From Alnus glutinosa (lineage: Eukaryota > Streptophyta > Magnoliopsida > Fagales > Betulaceae), in the NCBI RefSeq assembly GCF_958979055.1, contig NC_084898.1:134001-198000 (forward strand): a stretch of DNA of 64,000 nucleotides. The letters run 5' to 3'. Below the pieces are notes generated by a model. It ran no database searches. It saw only the letters and a list, made by a program, of their open reading frames with translations, and was not told where the DNA came from. How positions within the stretch are numbered: position 1 is the stretch's first letter; each line of letters opens with the position of its first letter. The position numbers and the translations under genes are program-made. Shown piece by piece: positions 25,176 through 36,262 of the stretch.

Positions 25176-26405
25176 TTTTTTTTGGATGAATTAATACTTT
25201 TATAAACCAAACACTTCAAAGTACAATCACTCCAGTAAAAAACTGGATACACCCCATACAAACTGGGAACAACACAAACCAACCAATCGAGAACTTCCAA
25301 CCCAAACCAGAAACAGTTCATCACAACTCAAAGCTACAACGTAACCTCTCTCTCTGCAATAGGAGACAACCAAGGCAAAAGAGCAGAACCTACAACTTCC
25401 ACTGCTTTGAGAGCCTAACAGAAAGAGAAGAACTCTTGACCCTTCTGTTGTACATTACTCGAGTCCTAACCTCCCATTTGATACGGGCAACAAGGGCTTC
25501 TTCCGACAGAGTACCCCTGATTTCCCCACTCTATACAGATTCCATTCCTGAATAAGCCTCTGATTGAAAACCGTATCTTTGAAGCTGCTACTAGCCAAAA
25601 TCTTTGTCTTCACCTCCCACCTGATTTGAGCTATAATTTGTTCCTCAGAACGGGGAACATTCCCATGCAGTAAATCATTACGTTGCCTCCATATATGATA
25701 TACAGAAGCACCCAAACAAAGTCTGCAAAGGGTAGTCCAAAGACTTTTCCCTTTAAGAGCAGATGAACTCCACTGTGCAATGTCCTCCCAAGCCTGCTTG
25801 GGATAACGAATAAAACAGGCAGCAATCACCCTTTTCCACACCCTACCACTGAAGCTACAAGAGAAAAACAGGTGGTCTCTACTCTCCAAGCAGCCATAAC
25901 AGAAACGGCAGAGAAGATTGCCTCCATACCCCCAAAGACTTATCATTTCCTTGGTGGGAAGAGCATCCCGGAAGACAAGCCAAAGAATGAATGAGTGTTT
26001 AGGAATAGCATGAGAAACCAGATTGTGTTACACCAAGAAACAGTAGGGAACTTGTCTCTAAGTACCTCCCAAGTCTCAGAACAGGAATAAATTCCCTGTT
26101 TAGACCTCCAAACAGGCATGTCACTGCCTCCAATACTCACCTCCGGAAGTCTACTTTGGATGGCAACAATATTGTCAGATCGTGCACCCGTCCAAAACCA
26201 ATCACTATTACGAATGATAGAAGACACTTTAGCCTCTAGATTACTACCAGCATCATAAACAGTTCGGAATCCATAAGCATCCAGTAAGCAGCCATCCAGA
26301 TGCCAATTGTCAAGCCATAGAAACACTTTGGTACCATCACCAATCCGAAAGTGCAGAAATTGCTTAGCTAAATCTCTGAGCTTAAGGATTTTTCTCCAGC
26401 TCCAA
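25176..26405 (-). mobile_element. 5'-truncated LINE, 16-bp target-site duplication, in the 5' leader intron of CAD copy 1
   Basis: The minus strand encodes the C-terminal RNase H-like and zinc-knuckle part of a plant LINE (WRSKQGIYSCSETWEVLRDK; CRFCYGCLESRDHLFFSCSF; VYHIWRQRNDLLHGN) in two overlapping frames. The tail is a poly(T) at 25173-25183. Direct repeats GAAATGGGAATGCTTT flank it at 25160-25175 and 26406-26421. It ends only 86 bp before the first acceptable 5'-UTR acceptor region and about 100 bp before the CAD start. The longest ORF (25455-25946) is fairly intact, suggesting a moderately recent insertion. Confidence 0.88.
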
Positions 26406-26506
26406 GAAATGGGAATGCTTTATAACCTTGATGGATTTCTTTCCCCCAAAGTATATTTTCGTTTGATGAAACTCATGTTTGATGTTTTATGGCAAATCAG
26501 TCAACA

Positions 26507-29500
26507 ATGAGCTCCTTGAGTGCAAATGATGACTGCCTTGGATGGGCTGCAAGAGATGTATCTGGAGTTTTATCACCTTACAACTTCAGCCGTAGGTATG
26601 TTTACTTAATCTCTTTTTGGGGAAAAGAAGATTATAGAGCTTGTCTTTTCAAGGAAAGAAAGCAAGAAAAAGCCTTTATGTTTATGCATTATTCATTAAG
26701 CGTGAATTTGGGTGTCCCTGAATTTGATTAAATTGTATCAACATACGAATCCATCATCTTGACTGGGGCCATGAAAAATGAAGCCGTCACTGTAATCGAT
26801 GGGATAAGTAATTCTGTTTCATAAAATGCCTTACTTCAAATTTCTTGTCATGATGGTCATGATTCTTGAATCCCCAATTCAAAATTTCTGATTTATTTAT
26901 TGAAAGTATAGAAATGTGATTGGAGCCATTAATTAAATTTCAAGGGGGCAACCAAATGAGCCCCAAGTGTGAGTTCTCATTTCAACTCTTTTCAATGTGT
27001 CTATGCACTAGTATCAAAATTTCAACACCCTTTTTTTTTTTGGCCTTTTCTTGGATACCAAATGGGTTATTTCATTTTTGAAGAAAAAGAATAGAATTTC
27101 TACTATGAAGTTTGTTTGAGCATGCCTTGCAGGTCCTATACTCTTGTTTATGCTTTTGTTTTGCTTAAAAATTTCTTACTAAGGAAGTTGTTTAGCCTAT
27201 GTTTGGTTCTATACTGTCTTCTAACACATCTATTGATGGTCACGTTCATTTATCGATACAAATAATGAAGTAGCTAGAACATATAATACTTATGGAGTTG
27301 TATATGATAGATTATAAGCAGGCACTAGATGTGATGATTTCTTTCTTGAAGTACAACCATAAAAAAAATAAAGGAAATGACCAATTGCGCTTGAAAGAAC
27401 ATAGATAATGTTCTACTTATATGTCATTTTATTTTGTTCATGTGTATTTTATTCTCTTGGATGTTCATAATGGGAATAATGGGAACAATTTACTCACTGA
27501 AATTATATAAATTTTTGCCAGAAGTGAATTCCAGATATTGATTTCCCATATAATTAGTTGACAATAATGGTCCTGTACATGATTGGTATATGATTTTTAG
27601 AACTGTGATTAAAAAATAATTGAAACTTGGATCACGAATATGTTTTTTATTGATTTTGTGCTGTTTTTATAGGATATTCTGATTAACTTGAGAAACTTTA
27701 TTCAGGGGTCTTGAAAGTGATGATGTTTCAATAAAAATCACACACTGTGGAGTTTGTTATGCTGATGTAGGTTGGACGAGGAATAAACGTGGGGATTCAA
27801 AGTATCCTTTAGTGCCTGGGTAAGTGGACTAAATTGTATTCTATGAGTAGTCTTAGATGTCCTTGAACTAATATATCTGTAATTGCAAACCAGACATGAG
27901 ATTGCTGGAATTGTGAAAGAGGTTGGTTCCAATGTTCACCGCTTCAAAGTTGGCGACCATGTTGGAGTAGGAACCTATGTAAACTCATGCAGGGATTGTG
28001 AGTATTGCAATGATGGACAAGAAGTTGTTTGTGCCAAAGGATGCGTTTTCACTTTTAATGGTGTGGATGCGGATGGTAGTATTACCAAAGGAGGATATTC
28101 CAGTTACATTGTTGTCCATGAAAGGCAAGTATTCTCTGATGCTAAACTATGTTCTCTTCCTTTATTTTATTTAAATATAGATTGCAATTGCAGAAGGAAA
28201 CGCGCCCCCACTCCCTGTACACTGCTGAATGTTTGAAGCTATTTCTCACATTTGCTTAGTTTTTCCATTTGATTCTTTGAACCTTACAATCTCATGCACT
28301 TGCAAAATAAGAAGTGTCTAAGTTCATACTAATTGGAGATGATGTGACTCTGTGGAAGTTATTTGCCAACTCATTTGATCATTTATTCCACGGAGGTGCT
28401 GCATGAAGGTGATTGATTTTGGTGGTGTAATGCTTGGGGCTTCCCAGGGGGCCTAAGCCTTTGGCACTATCGCCAATGACTGAACATGTGCTATATATAT
28501 GTGGCTGAGTTTATAAAACATTTCCATTATCATAGAGCTCTCTCTCTCTCTCTCTCTCTCAACTTATGATAGATTTGACATATCATATTCTTATGCATTG
28601 TTTCTACTCTTGCTTTGTCATTTACTTGGTATTAGAGCTTTTGATGAATGAAATCAAGGACGGCTGCTCAACATCAATATATAGATCTTGCTGATGGTTG
28701 GGTTTTTAGAACCTGCATCTATATTCTGCATGCTATTGGGAAAAGGATACAATTGTCCTTGTTAAGGATTTAGAGCAGTCAATGCAACAAGCAACCATAC
28801 TTTATAGTTTATACCACTACTTAGAGCTTTTTGATTTTATAATATGACGACATAATTTTGACCTATTGACTTGAAACTCAGGAAATTGGGCAAGTTATTA
28901 CCAGAGATTGAGAATGTCAGTTTTGATCTTGAATATACAGGTATTGCTTTAGGATACCTGACAACTATCCGTTGGCTTCAGCAGCCCCTTTGCTTTGTGC
29001 TGGAATTACAGTGTATGCTCCCATGGTGCGTCACAAGATGAACCAACCTGGTAAATCTCTAGGAGTGATTGGTCTTGGAGGTCTTGGTCACATGGCAGTG
29101 AAGTTTGGGAAGGCTTTTGGGTTGAATGTGACTGTGCTCAGCACTAGCTTATCCAAGAAAGAAGAAGCCTTGAGTTTGCTTGGTGCAGACAGATTTGTGG
29201 TTTCATCTGACCAAGAGCAGATGAAGGTAGACTTATGTGTGCTTGTTATAAAGTATCCGTTTCTCTGTTCACACAAGCAATGTTGAAATCGATGACCTAT
29301 CCTAATTGTTGTTGAATTGATGGTTGTCATGTTGTTTGCAGGCCCTGGATAAATCTTTCGACTTTCTAATTGACACAGCATCTGGTGATCACCCATTTGA
29401 TCTCTATATGTCGCTGTTGAAGATTTCTGGTGTTCTAGTCCTGGTGGGGTTCCCAAGTGAAGTCAAATTCAGCCCTGCAAGCCTAAATATGGGTACTTAC

Positions 29501-29813
29501 GACAGTTTCTTAGATTTGAAGAGCTTCATGAAATTTACTCTTTTAGTTAGAACGTGTTACCTTTGTAAGTTAAACATATAAAGTGTACTGAACTGCATGC
29601 GTTGAACTTTTGGCAGGTTTGAGAACCATTTCCGGTAGCCTAACAGGTGGTACAAAAGTGACACAAGAAATGATAGACTTCTGTGCTGCTCAGAATATTT
29701 ACCCAAACATAGAAGTAATTCCAATTCAGTATGCAAATGAAGCTCTCGAGAGGCTAATAAAGAAGGATGTGAAGTACCGGTTTGTGATTGATATTGAGAA
29801 CTCCCTGAAATGA
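26507..29813 (+). CDS. Probable cinnamyl alcohol dehydrogenase (CAD1-like), copy 1, intact
   Basis: Zinc-dependent, NADPH-using medium-chain dehydrogenase that reduces aldehydes such as cinnamaldehydes to alcohols; true substrate unknown. 355 aa from exons 26507-26595, 27706-27819, 27894-28124, 28941-29226, 29342-29492, 29617-29813. The start [17 protein letters not shown] matches the paralogues. Catalytic zinc ligands: C47 (in HCGVCYAD), H69/E70 (GHE) and C164 (LLCAG). Structural zinc ligands: C100, C103, C106, C114. The cofactor loop GLGGLG is at 189-194, with Ser212 in VLSTS as in NADPH-specific CADs. Tyr48 follows C47 where lignin CADs usually have His, as in the AtCAD1 (At1g72680) group. 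Intron 3 uses a GC donor (AAG|GCAAGT at 28125). No lesion. It is the most diverged of the three copies here. Confidence 0.92.
28400..28700 (+). mobile_element. Possible copia-like LTR/PBS remnant in CAD copy 1 intron 3
   Basis: A (CT)n run (about 28537-28560) is followed by LTR-like sequence and TTGGTATTAGAGCTTTTGAT near 28627, close to the initiator-Met tRNA primer-binding site TGGTATCAGAGC plus typical downstream bases. No coding domain or second LTR was seen. Confidence 0.4.
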
Positions 29814-30746
29814 AACTGCTGGAGAAACAAGGAATTCCTCTTCTCAATACGTATATTCTTAATTTTATGCATAATATTAAGGTATTGGATCAGATATTGA
29901 AACTCAAAAGCATTTGTAAGTAGGTAACTTGCCTGAAATAAGTGGATGGGTTGTAGAGTGGTGTTTTAAGAAATGGTTTAATAAAAATAGAAGTATGGAC
30001 TTCTAAATATAGTTCTTTTCTATTGTTGTCATGTGCTTGGCAAATGTTATTTTGCACTGGACTTCTAAATGTAGTTTTGTAATTTAAGGTAAATTTGCGA
30101 CATATAACGTATAGTTGACATATGATATGTCAAACGTGAGTAACATGTCATTAATTTAGTGGTTTGACGTGACATTCTGTCACTTAATTAGACAATAAGT
30201 TAATGAAAAGATCGATCTAATTAAAATAGGGGTAAAACCGAATGACTTAATTTTTCGAAATTGAAATCCCGGTAACTAAATAATTGAAATTACAAGAAAA
30301 CATTAGGACTGACTTCGACATTGGGGAAACTATTTATGCTATAAGCTGCTATTCAAAAGCAATTTGAAATAAAAATTCATGTTACCATCAAAGCTGTGAA
30401 AAGCCAAACAGTAACTGTTTTCATTTTAAAAGATAAAGAAAACACCATTAAAGAAGCCGCAAAAAGCTTCATCAAAAGAGGTATAAGAACTTTAGAACTA
30501 AGGCTCCATTTAGTGGGGCTTTTCTAGCTTGGGGTGATTTTGCTAAACCTGCATCTTGTTTGGTGAAGTAAATGTTGCTCAGCTTTTCATCACCAAATTT
30601 GTGAAGCAGTTTGTGCCTTTTAGACGGCTTTTTGGAAGTAGTCCAAAGATGGGTTAAGATTCCTAACAATGCTTAGGATATTCTACGGAGTTAGTTTCTT
30701 TAAATCTCAACCATTGTCTTGAAATCAAATGGTTGAAATTATGCCA
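29814..30746. other. Spacer downstream of CAD copy 1
   Basis: AT-rich, with no ORF of note. A short segment (30490-30660) encodes nothing recognisable. Ends where duplicated copy A begins. Confidence 0.5.
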
Positions 30747-31102
30747 TATAATTTATCACTTCATTAATTACCATAGCAAGTGATAAGTATGGTAAATAAT
30801 GAGATGATGAATATTGCTGTTATGGAAAAATCTCAACCATTTAATTTGAAAATAATGATTTGAGATTTAAAGAAATTAATCTACTTTGTAGAATACCCTA
30901 AAATTTCATGAAAATTCATATCGTCAAAAGATTGCTTCTAAAAGCAATTGAGCTTTTTTAAAGTTGAAACTCTATTTAAAATGATGTAAATTTCCTACAA
31001 ATTGGGTCGTATGAATTCTTCCATCTCAGTCTCTAAAAGTGGCATGTGTCCTTTGAATATGTGAAAAATACTCTTTTATTTTTTTATTTTTTTTTATTAC
31101 TA

Positions 31103-31146
<44 letters not shown>

Positions 31147-31631
31147 TGTGTTTCTCGCATGCTAAAGAACAAATAACACTTTTAGACACTAAATTTAAAG
31201 AATTTTCCTACAACTCAATTTATAGGAAGTTTTTGTATGCATGGTAGATTTGGTCACAGGTTTCCTCAAAACAGAAATATGGACGTGGGAAAGTCCATTG
31301 TTGTTATGATTTTCGTTAGGTAAAGTCCTTGGTACCAGATCTTGTGTTCTTTGACTTAGCGTAGCAAGGAATATCAATTTGGGTTCCAGAGCAACCAACA
31401 AAGGTTCTTTGTGCAGGAGGGGATACAAAGGTTCTTTGTGTTTGTCTGAAATTTGTGTTTTTTGAAGTTTTGTTTTCTGCGTTAATCTCCTGCATCATGT
31501 TTTTAATATTTCTCATAGATGCCTAGATGGGAAGATCGATTTGCTTTTTGTTTCTCATAGTTGGGTTGTTTATTTATTATTTTTTATTATGACACTAACC
31601 GATCACGGGGGATTGCTAATATTTTTTTTGG

Positions 31632-32283
31632 GATAATTGCACCGTTGGTCCTTATGGTATGCCATAATTATTTTTCACTCTTTATGGTTTAAAAAGTTCA
31701 TGGAAAGTCCATGTGGTATGCAATAATTACGTTTTACTCCCTGAGTCGATTTTCCGTCCACCATTTTGACGGACTCTGTTAACCTTACACGTCAGCGCCA
31801 CGTGTCGCCAATAAGATGGCCACACGTGTCATTCTTAATAAAAAATAAATAAATAAACTTATTTTTTAAAAAACAAAAACAAAAACAAAAACCAAAAAAA
31901 AAAGAAAAAAAGAAAAAAGGGCAGGCCAGCCACCCCTAATGAGCTGGGGGTGGCCTTCGGGCCACCCCTAGTAGATCTAGGGGTGGCTAGCCTGCCCTTT
32001 TTTCTTTTTTGTTTTTGTTTTTGTTTTTTAAAAAATAAGTTTATTTATTTATTTTTAAATAAATTTATATTTTTTTATTAAGATGGACACGTGTCGCCAT
32101 CTTATTGGAGACACGTGGCGCTGACGTGTTGGGCTAACAGATTCCGTCAAAATGATGGACTGAAAATCGACCCAAGGAATAAAACGTAATTATTGCATAT
32201 CACAGGGACCTCCCATGACTTTTTAAACCATAGGGAGTGAAAAATAATTATGGCATACCACAGGGACCAACGGTGCAATTATT
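31632..32283. mobile_element. Foldback element (about 650 bp, near-perfect inverted arms)
   Basis: The left end ATAATTGCACCGTTGGTCC is mirrored at the right end by GGACCAACGGTGCAATTAT. Inverted arms of about 300 bp each meet at a centre that is itself a hairpin (GGTGGCCTTCGGGCCACC, near 31948). There is no transposase. Runs of T flank both sides, so a duplication of about 9 bp of T is plausible but unprovable. Copy B of the segment lacks it at the equivalent place (about 56214-56255). A diverged left-arm relative occurs at 38262-38460. Confidence 0.85.
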
Positions 32284-32999
32284 TTTTTTTTTTTTTTTAT
32301 TTTTTTATTCGGCATTACTAATATGTTAAACGAGAGTCATGAGACATATGTGACAAATGGTTATTTTTTATGATAAAGTGACCATGGAACATATTTTAAA
32401 CAATATTAATAGTTAAGATATAAGAGGATTAATTCAACCACGTCGAAAAAAGTTGATTTATGGAGAAGTTGTGTACGTGTTGAGATATGAAAATTTGTAC
32501 ACACTTTGTATACACACTCACATTAGGTGTGAGATTCATGCATACGAGATAGATCTTAAATGCATGGATCCCACACTAAATGTGAGTATGAAAAAAAAAA
32601 AGAGTATGGATAATCATTTTTTTATATCACATTAGTACGTACATCAACTCTAGACCAAGACATATAGAGTGTGAAATCTATGCACATGAATCTCACATAC
32701 ATGAATTCTACATCTAAGACTTAATATAAACCAAAATGATGTAAAAATAATATATCTTTAGAGTTTAATTCACATTTTGTGAGCGAAACGACGTACGTTG
32801 GGTGAGAGACACAAACCGTCGCATTTAGGGAACGTCCGAAGTCTACGAGTGGTGAGATCACACTGTTGCCACATATTGGCCCAGCAATTGGCAGTTGGTT
32901 CTCAATTTTCGTTTTAAAAAATTCTCAAAAGGATGACCGAGGTCCGAGACTCCGAGGACGTCATTGCATGCGTACGTGGTCTGGATGTTCATCTGATAC

Positions 33000-33006
33000 T
33001 ATAAAT
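33000..33006 (+). promoter_or_regulatory. TATA box of CAD copy 2 (pseudogene)
   Basis: TATAAAT in the same context (GATACTATAAATAGTAGAC) as upstream of intact CAD copy 3. A 5'-UTR intron is inferred from CTCAG|GTGAGCC (33091/33092) to ACTAG (33311-33315), just before the start codon. Confidence 0.6.
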
Positions 33007-33321
33007 AGTAGACAAAGGAGTAATTCATCCTTTATTTTCATTTTCATACTACATATCTCTCTCCCTCACAGTCAAACGTACATGTTCTCAGGTGAGCCAC
33101 TTTTCCTTGTAGAGGCAATCTTGTGTATGTCCTACAGTGTTCATGATGTTCATCATGTCATGATATCTATATATTTATTTTATTTTACTTTGAAGTTAAT
33201 GGTGGCTACGAATACGATCGATGTTGATGGATTACTTTCTGTTTGACCCTATATATTACTCTTAAGAAAACTGATATTTTTTACTGCCTTACATATATAT
33301 GATGGACAGTACTAGTCAACA

Positions 33322-34936
33322 ATGAGCTCTGCAACTGCAAATGAAAATTGCCTTGGATGGGCTGCAAGAGATGCATCTGGGGTTCTCTCACCTTTCAAAT
33401 TCAGCCGTAGGTTTGTTAACTTAATTTTCTCCTAGAGGAAGGAAGCTTAATTACAGAAACAAAGAGAAAGCCTGCAATTTGATATAGATAGCGTCATTCT
33501 TTGCTTGATGATACATATGGTGCATAATAAAGATTGATTAACAAGTACTTAGGAAAAAATCATTCAGGGCTGTCGGAAAAGACGACGTTTCTATAAAAAT
33601 CACGCACTGTGGAATCTGTTAGGCCGATGACCAGGAATAAATTTGGAGACTCCAAGTATCCTGTAGTGCCTGGGTATGCATGTGCACTGATTTAATAGAA
33701 TTGAGTAATTTTTACATTTGAGTTCACTGACGTATATATGATGAATCAATGATTATTCGCATTGCCAGACACGAGATTGCTAGAATTGTGAAAGAGATTG
33801 GTTCCAATGTCCAACGTTTCAAAGTTGGCGACCATGTTGGGGTGGGAACTTTTGTTAACTCTTGCAGAGATTGTGAGTATTGTGATGAGGCGCTAGAAAT
33901 TCATTGTCTTAAGCGAGCTGTTGACACTTTTAATGCCATCGATGTGGATGGTACAATCACAAAAGGAGGATACTCCAATTTCATTGTTGTCCACGAAAGG
34001 CAAGATTTTTATGATGTTACAGTGGTTAAATGGATGAGGAAATTTTTGCAAATGCCATAGATGATATGAGGATACTAGTTTTTTTTTTGTCTTGAATTCG
34101 CAGGTACTGCCTTAGGATTCCTGAAAGCTATCCATTGGCTTCAGCAGCGCCTTTGCTTTGTGCTGGAATTACTGTTTACACTCCCATGATGCGCCATAAG
34201 ATGAATCAAGCTGGTAAATCTCTAGGAGTGATTGGCCTTGGTGGTCTTGGTCACATGGCAGTGAAGTTTGGGAAGGCTTTTGGGTTGAACGTGACAGTTC
34301 TCAGCACAAGCATATCCAAGAGAGAGGAAGCCCTGACTCTACTTGGTGCAGACAAATTTGTGATTTCATTTGACCATGACCAGATGGCGGTAAAATACAC
34401 AGAGCTTCTTAAAGTAGACTACTAACCACTTGATTTTGTTGAATTGATGGTCATGAGCAGTATCTTTTTCTGCAGGCCTTGGCTAAGTCATTGGACTTCA
34501 TAATTGACACAGCACCTGGTGATCATCCATTTGATCCCTACATTTCGCTTTTGAAGACTTCTGGTGTCTTGTCCTGGTAAGTGCCCCGAGTGAAGTCAAG
34601 TTCAGCGCTGTAGCTCTTTTGCGTGGTAATTTGACAATTTCAGACTTAAAGTTCGTATTTTTAATTGGAGCTAATAGTTGTAGCTTGGGAGGTTAGAAAA
34701 ATGGGGGCCTAAAGAACTCTATGCTTAGCTTCTTAGCAGGCACGATAACTATTTCTGGTAGTGCAACTGGAGGCACGAAAGGCACACAAGAAATAATAAA
34801 CTTCTGTGCTGCGCGCGACATTCATGCCAAGATAGAAGTGATTCCAATTCAACATGCAAATGAAGCTCTTGAGAGGCTGATAAAGAGTGATGTCCAGTAC
34901 TGGTTTGTGATTGATATTGAAAACTCCCTGAAATGA
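33322..34936 (+). pseudogene. CAD copy 2, disabled by three lesions
   Basis: Exon-by-exon counterpart of CAD copy 3: 33322-33410, 33568-33673, 33769-33999, 34104-34389, 34476-34625, 34740-34936. Three breaks: (1) a TAG stop at 33620-33622 replaces the tyrosine codon right after catalytic C47; (2) exon 2 is 106 nt instead of 114, an 8-bp deletion just after 33628; (3) exon 5 is 150 nt instead of 151, a 1-bp loss near 34567 (TCTTG versus TTCTTG). Exons 1, 3, 4 and 6 keep their full length and open frames, the GC donor of intron 3 persists (34000-34001), and promoter and leader intron survive, so transcription is possible but any product would stop at about 47 residues. Confidence 0.93.
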
Positions 34937-35633
34937 AACCATGTAGAAAAAAGAGGGATTCCTCTTTTTCAATACAAACACTAACAAGTTAAACGCGGAT
35001 TTGAGGAATTAGACCAGATAGAAACTCAAAGAATAAGGTCATTGACTATCTCATAGCTTGGTTGCAGTGCATTTTCTTCTATGTAACAATATGCACGTTC
35101 GATCATCTTTAAAAAGCATGTGGTTCTATGTAATTATTTGCAATTTAGTTATGGATGTGTTTTTCTATTTAGAATATATTTAGGTAATAGTATGTAATTT
35201 CGGATGGTCAATCTTCTCATTTTTTTGTACTTTGCTTATGCTTATATGTTAGCTTGCTTGGGATTGCTTTATTCTGCTCTATTTCAAGGAGATGATGGTT
35301 TGAAAGGGTTTAAAGCACTAAATGACGACAAAGTATTAAGGGCATGGCTGATGGAAAAGTTTGATCATTTATGTTATTATTTTGAATCTTCCTGCACTTT
35401 CTTCTCCTTCAGAGTTACTTCAACCAAATGATGATATCGGTCGCCTTGACAATCAAGTAAAACTAATGCATCTTTCGCTATTCTACCCAGCAGTTTGAAT
35501 GAAAGTATAGACTTTAGCTGGTTCTAAGAAGTCTATACAGAAAAAGAGATCCTAGCATGACTTAGTGTTGTACTGATAATAGCTTCTGATAATCATATAT
35601 GTATCTATTTACTTCCCAACAAATGCACCTATT
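34937..35633. other. Spacer between CAD copy 2 and WAT1 stump
   Basis: Duplicated at 60307-61010. Carries a small open frame on the plus strand (from about 35249 to 35431; MLACLGLLYSALFQGDDGLK...) that is also open in the other copy (60627-60809). It may be a relic exon or chance. No family recognised. Confidence 0.4.
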
Positions 35634-36262
35634 TCATTTCGTTTCAGCTGTGACAGAATTCCTTGCTGTCTCGTTGATGGATATCTCCACCATTTTCTTA
35701 TCATCGCATCCTTTTCCATTCTCTGGTTGCCCAGTGACAAGATTTTCTGCCTTTTTGGCCCAAAGCACACAATAAAGACCCACAAGGATGAGAAATGCTC
35801 CTACCAAGCTGGATAAGACCAAGCATACCAAAACTAATTAAGATCTGTAACGTTTCATATATATATATATATACTCCAAAAAAAGAAAAGAAAAGAAAAT
35901 ATATTTGTGAGAGAACTAACATTCAAATTGTTATGGTAAGAAAAACCATGAATTAAGTTACAAGTGGAAGAAAGAACTTTTGTGAACCTGCCCAAGTGTA
36001 GTCGCTCTGCAAAAGCAATAGCTGAGAATATGCCAACGACAATTAGGAGTAGTGGAGGACTAAACATTGCTGCAAAAACTGGTCCCTTATGGCTGATACA
36101 CCATGTTTGCAGGTAGTAGACTAAAGCTGATAACACCACTCCCTATTACAAAAGTTAAGCAGGAATATATGAATTTGGCGGTGTTTCAGGTTCAACTAAA
36201 TCATATCCCATTAAAGGGATGCGTTTGTGAAGTAAGCACTCACAGAGTAGATGATGGTCAAT
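35634..36262 (-). pseudogene. WAT1-related gene, 3' stump (exons 6, 5 and part of 4)
   Basis: Counterpart of the 3' end of the intact WAT1-related gene at 61011-62749. Exon 6 is 35634-35808 (predicted protein identical to the intact copy here), exon 5 is 35988-36142 (155 nt versus 152: an in-frame 3-bp insertion adds a residue in FSPPLLLIVV), and 19 nt of exon 4 remain (36244-36262). All upstream exons are missing, replaced by a retrotransposon antisense-gene relic, so no functional carrier can be made. Confidence 0.9.

Larger units (their letters stand above)
30747..36262. repeat. Tandem segmental duplication, copy A
   Basis: Matches 43250-61629 in the same orientation once later insertions are removed. 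The left match starts at TATAATTTATCACTTCATTA (30747 / 43250). The CAD gene, its spacer and WAT1 exons 6, 5 and part of 4 all correspond. The match stops abruptly at 36262 inside WAT1 exon 4 (GATGATGGTCAAT). Copy A holds the pseudogene CAD copy and the WAT1 stump. Confidence 0.88.

Noticed and set aside
29088-29456. Minus-strand ORF of 122 aa in CAD copy 1
   Set aside because: Shadow of CAD exons 4-5 on the other strand.
32866-33246. 126-aa plus-strand ORF upstream of CAD copy 2
   Set aside because: It overlaps the predicted promoter and leader; the matching region of copy B is not open over the same span and no domain is visible.
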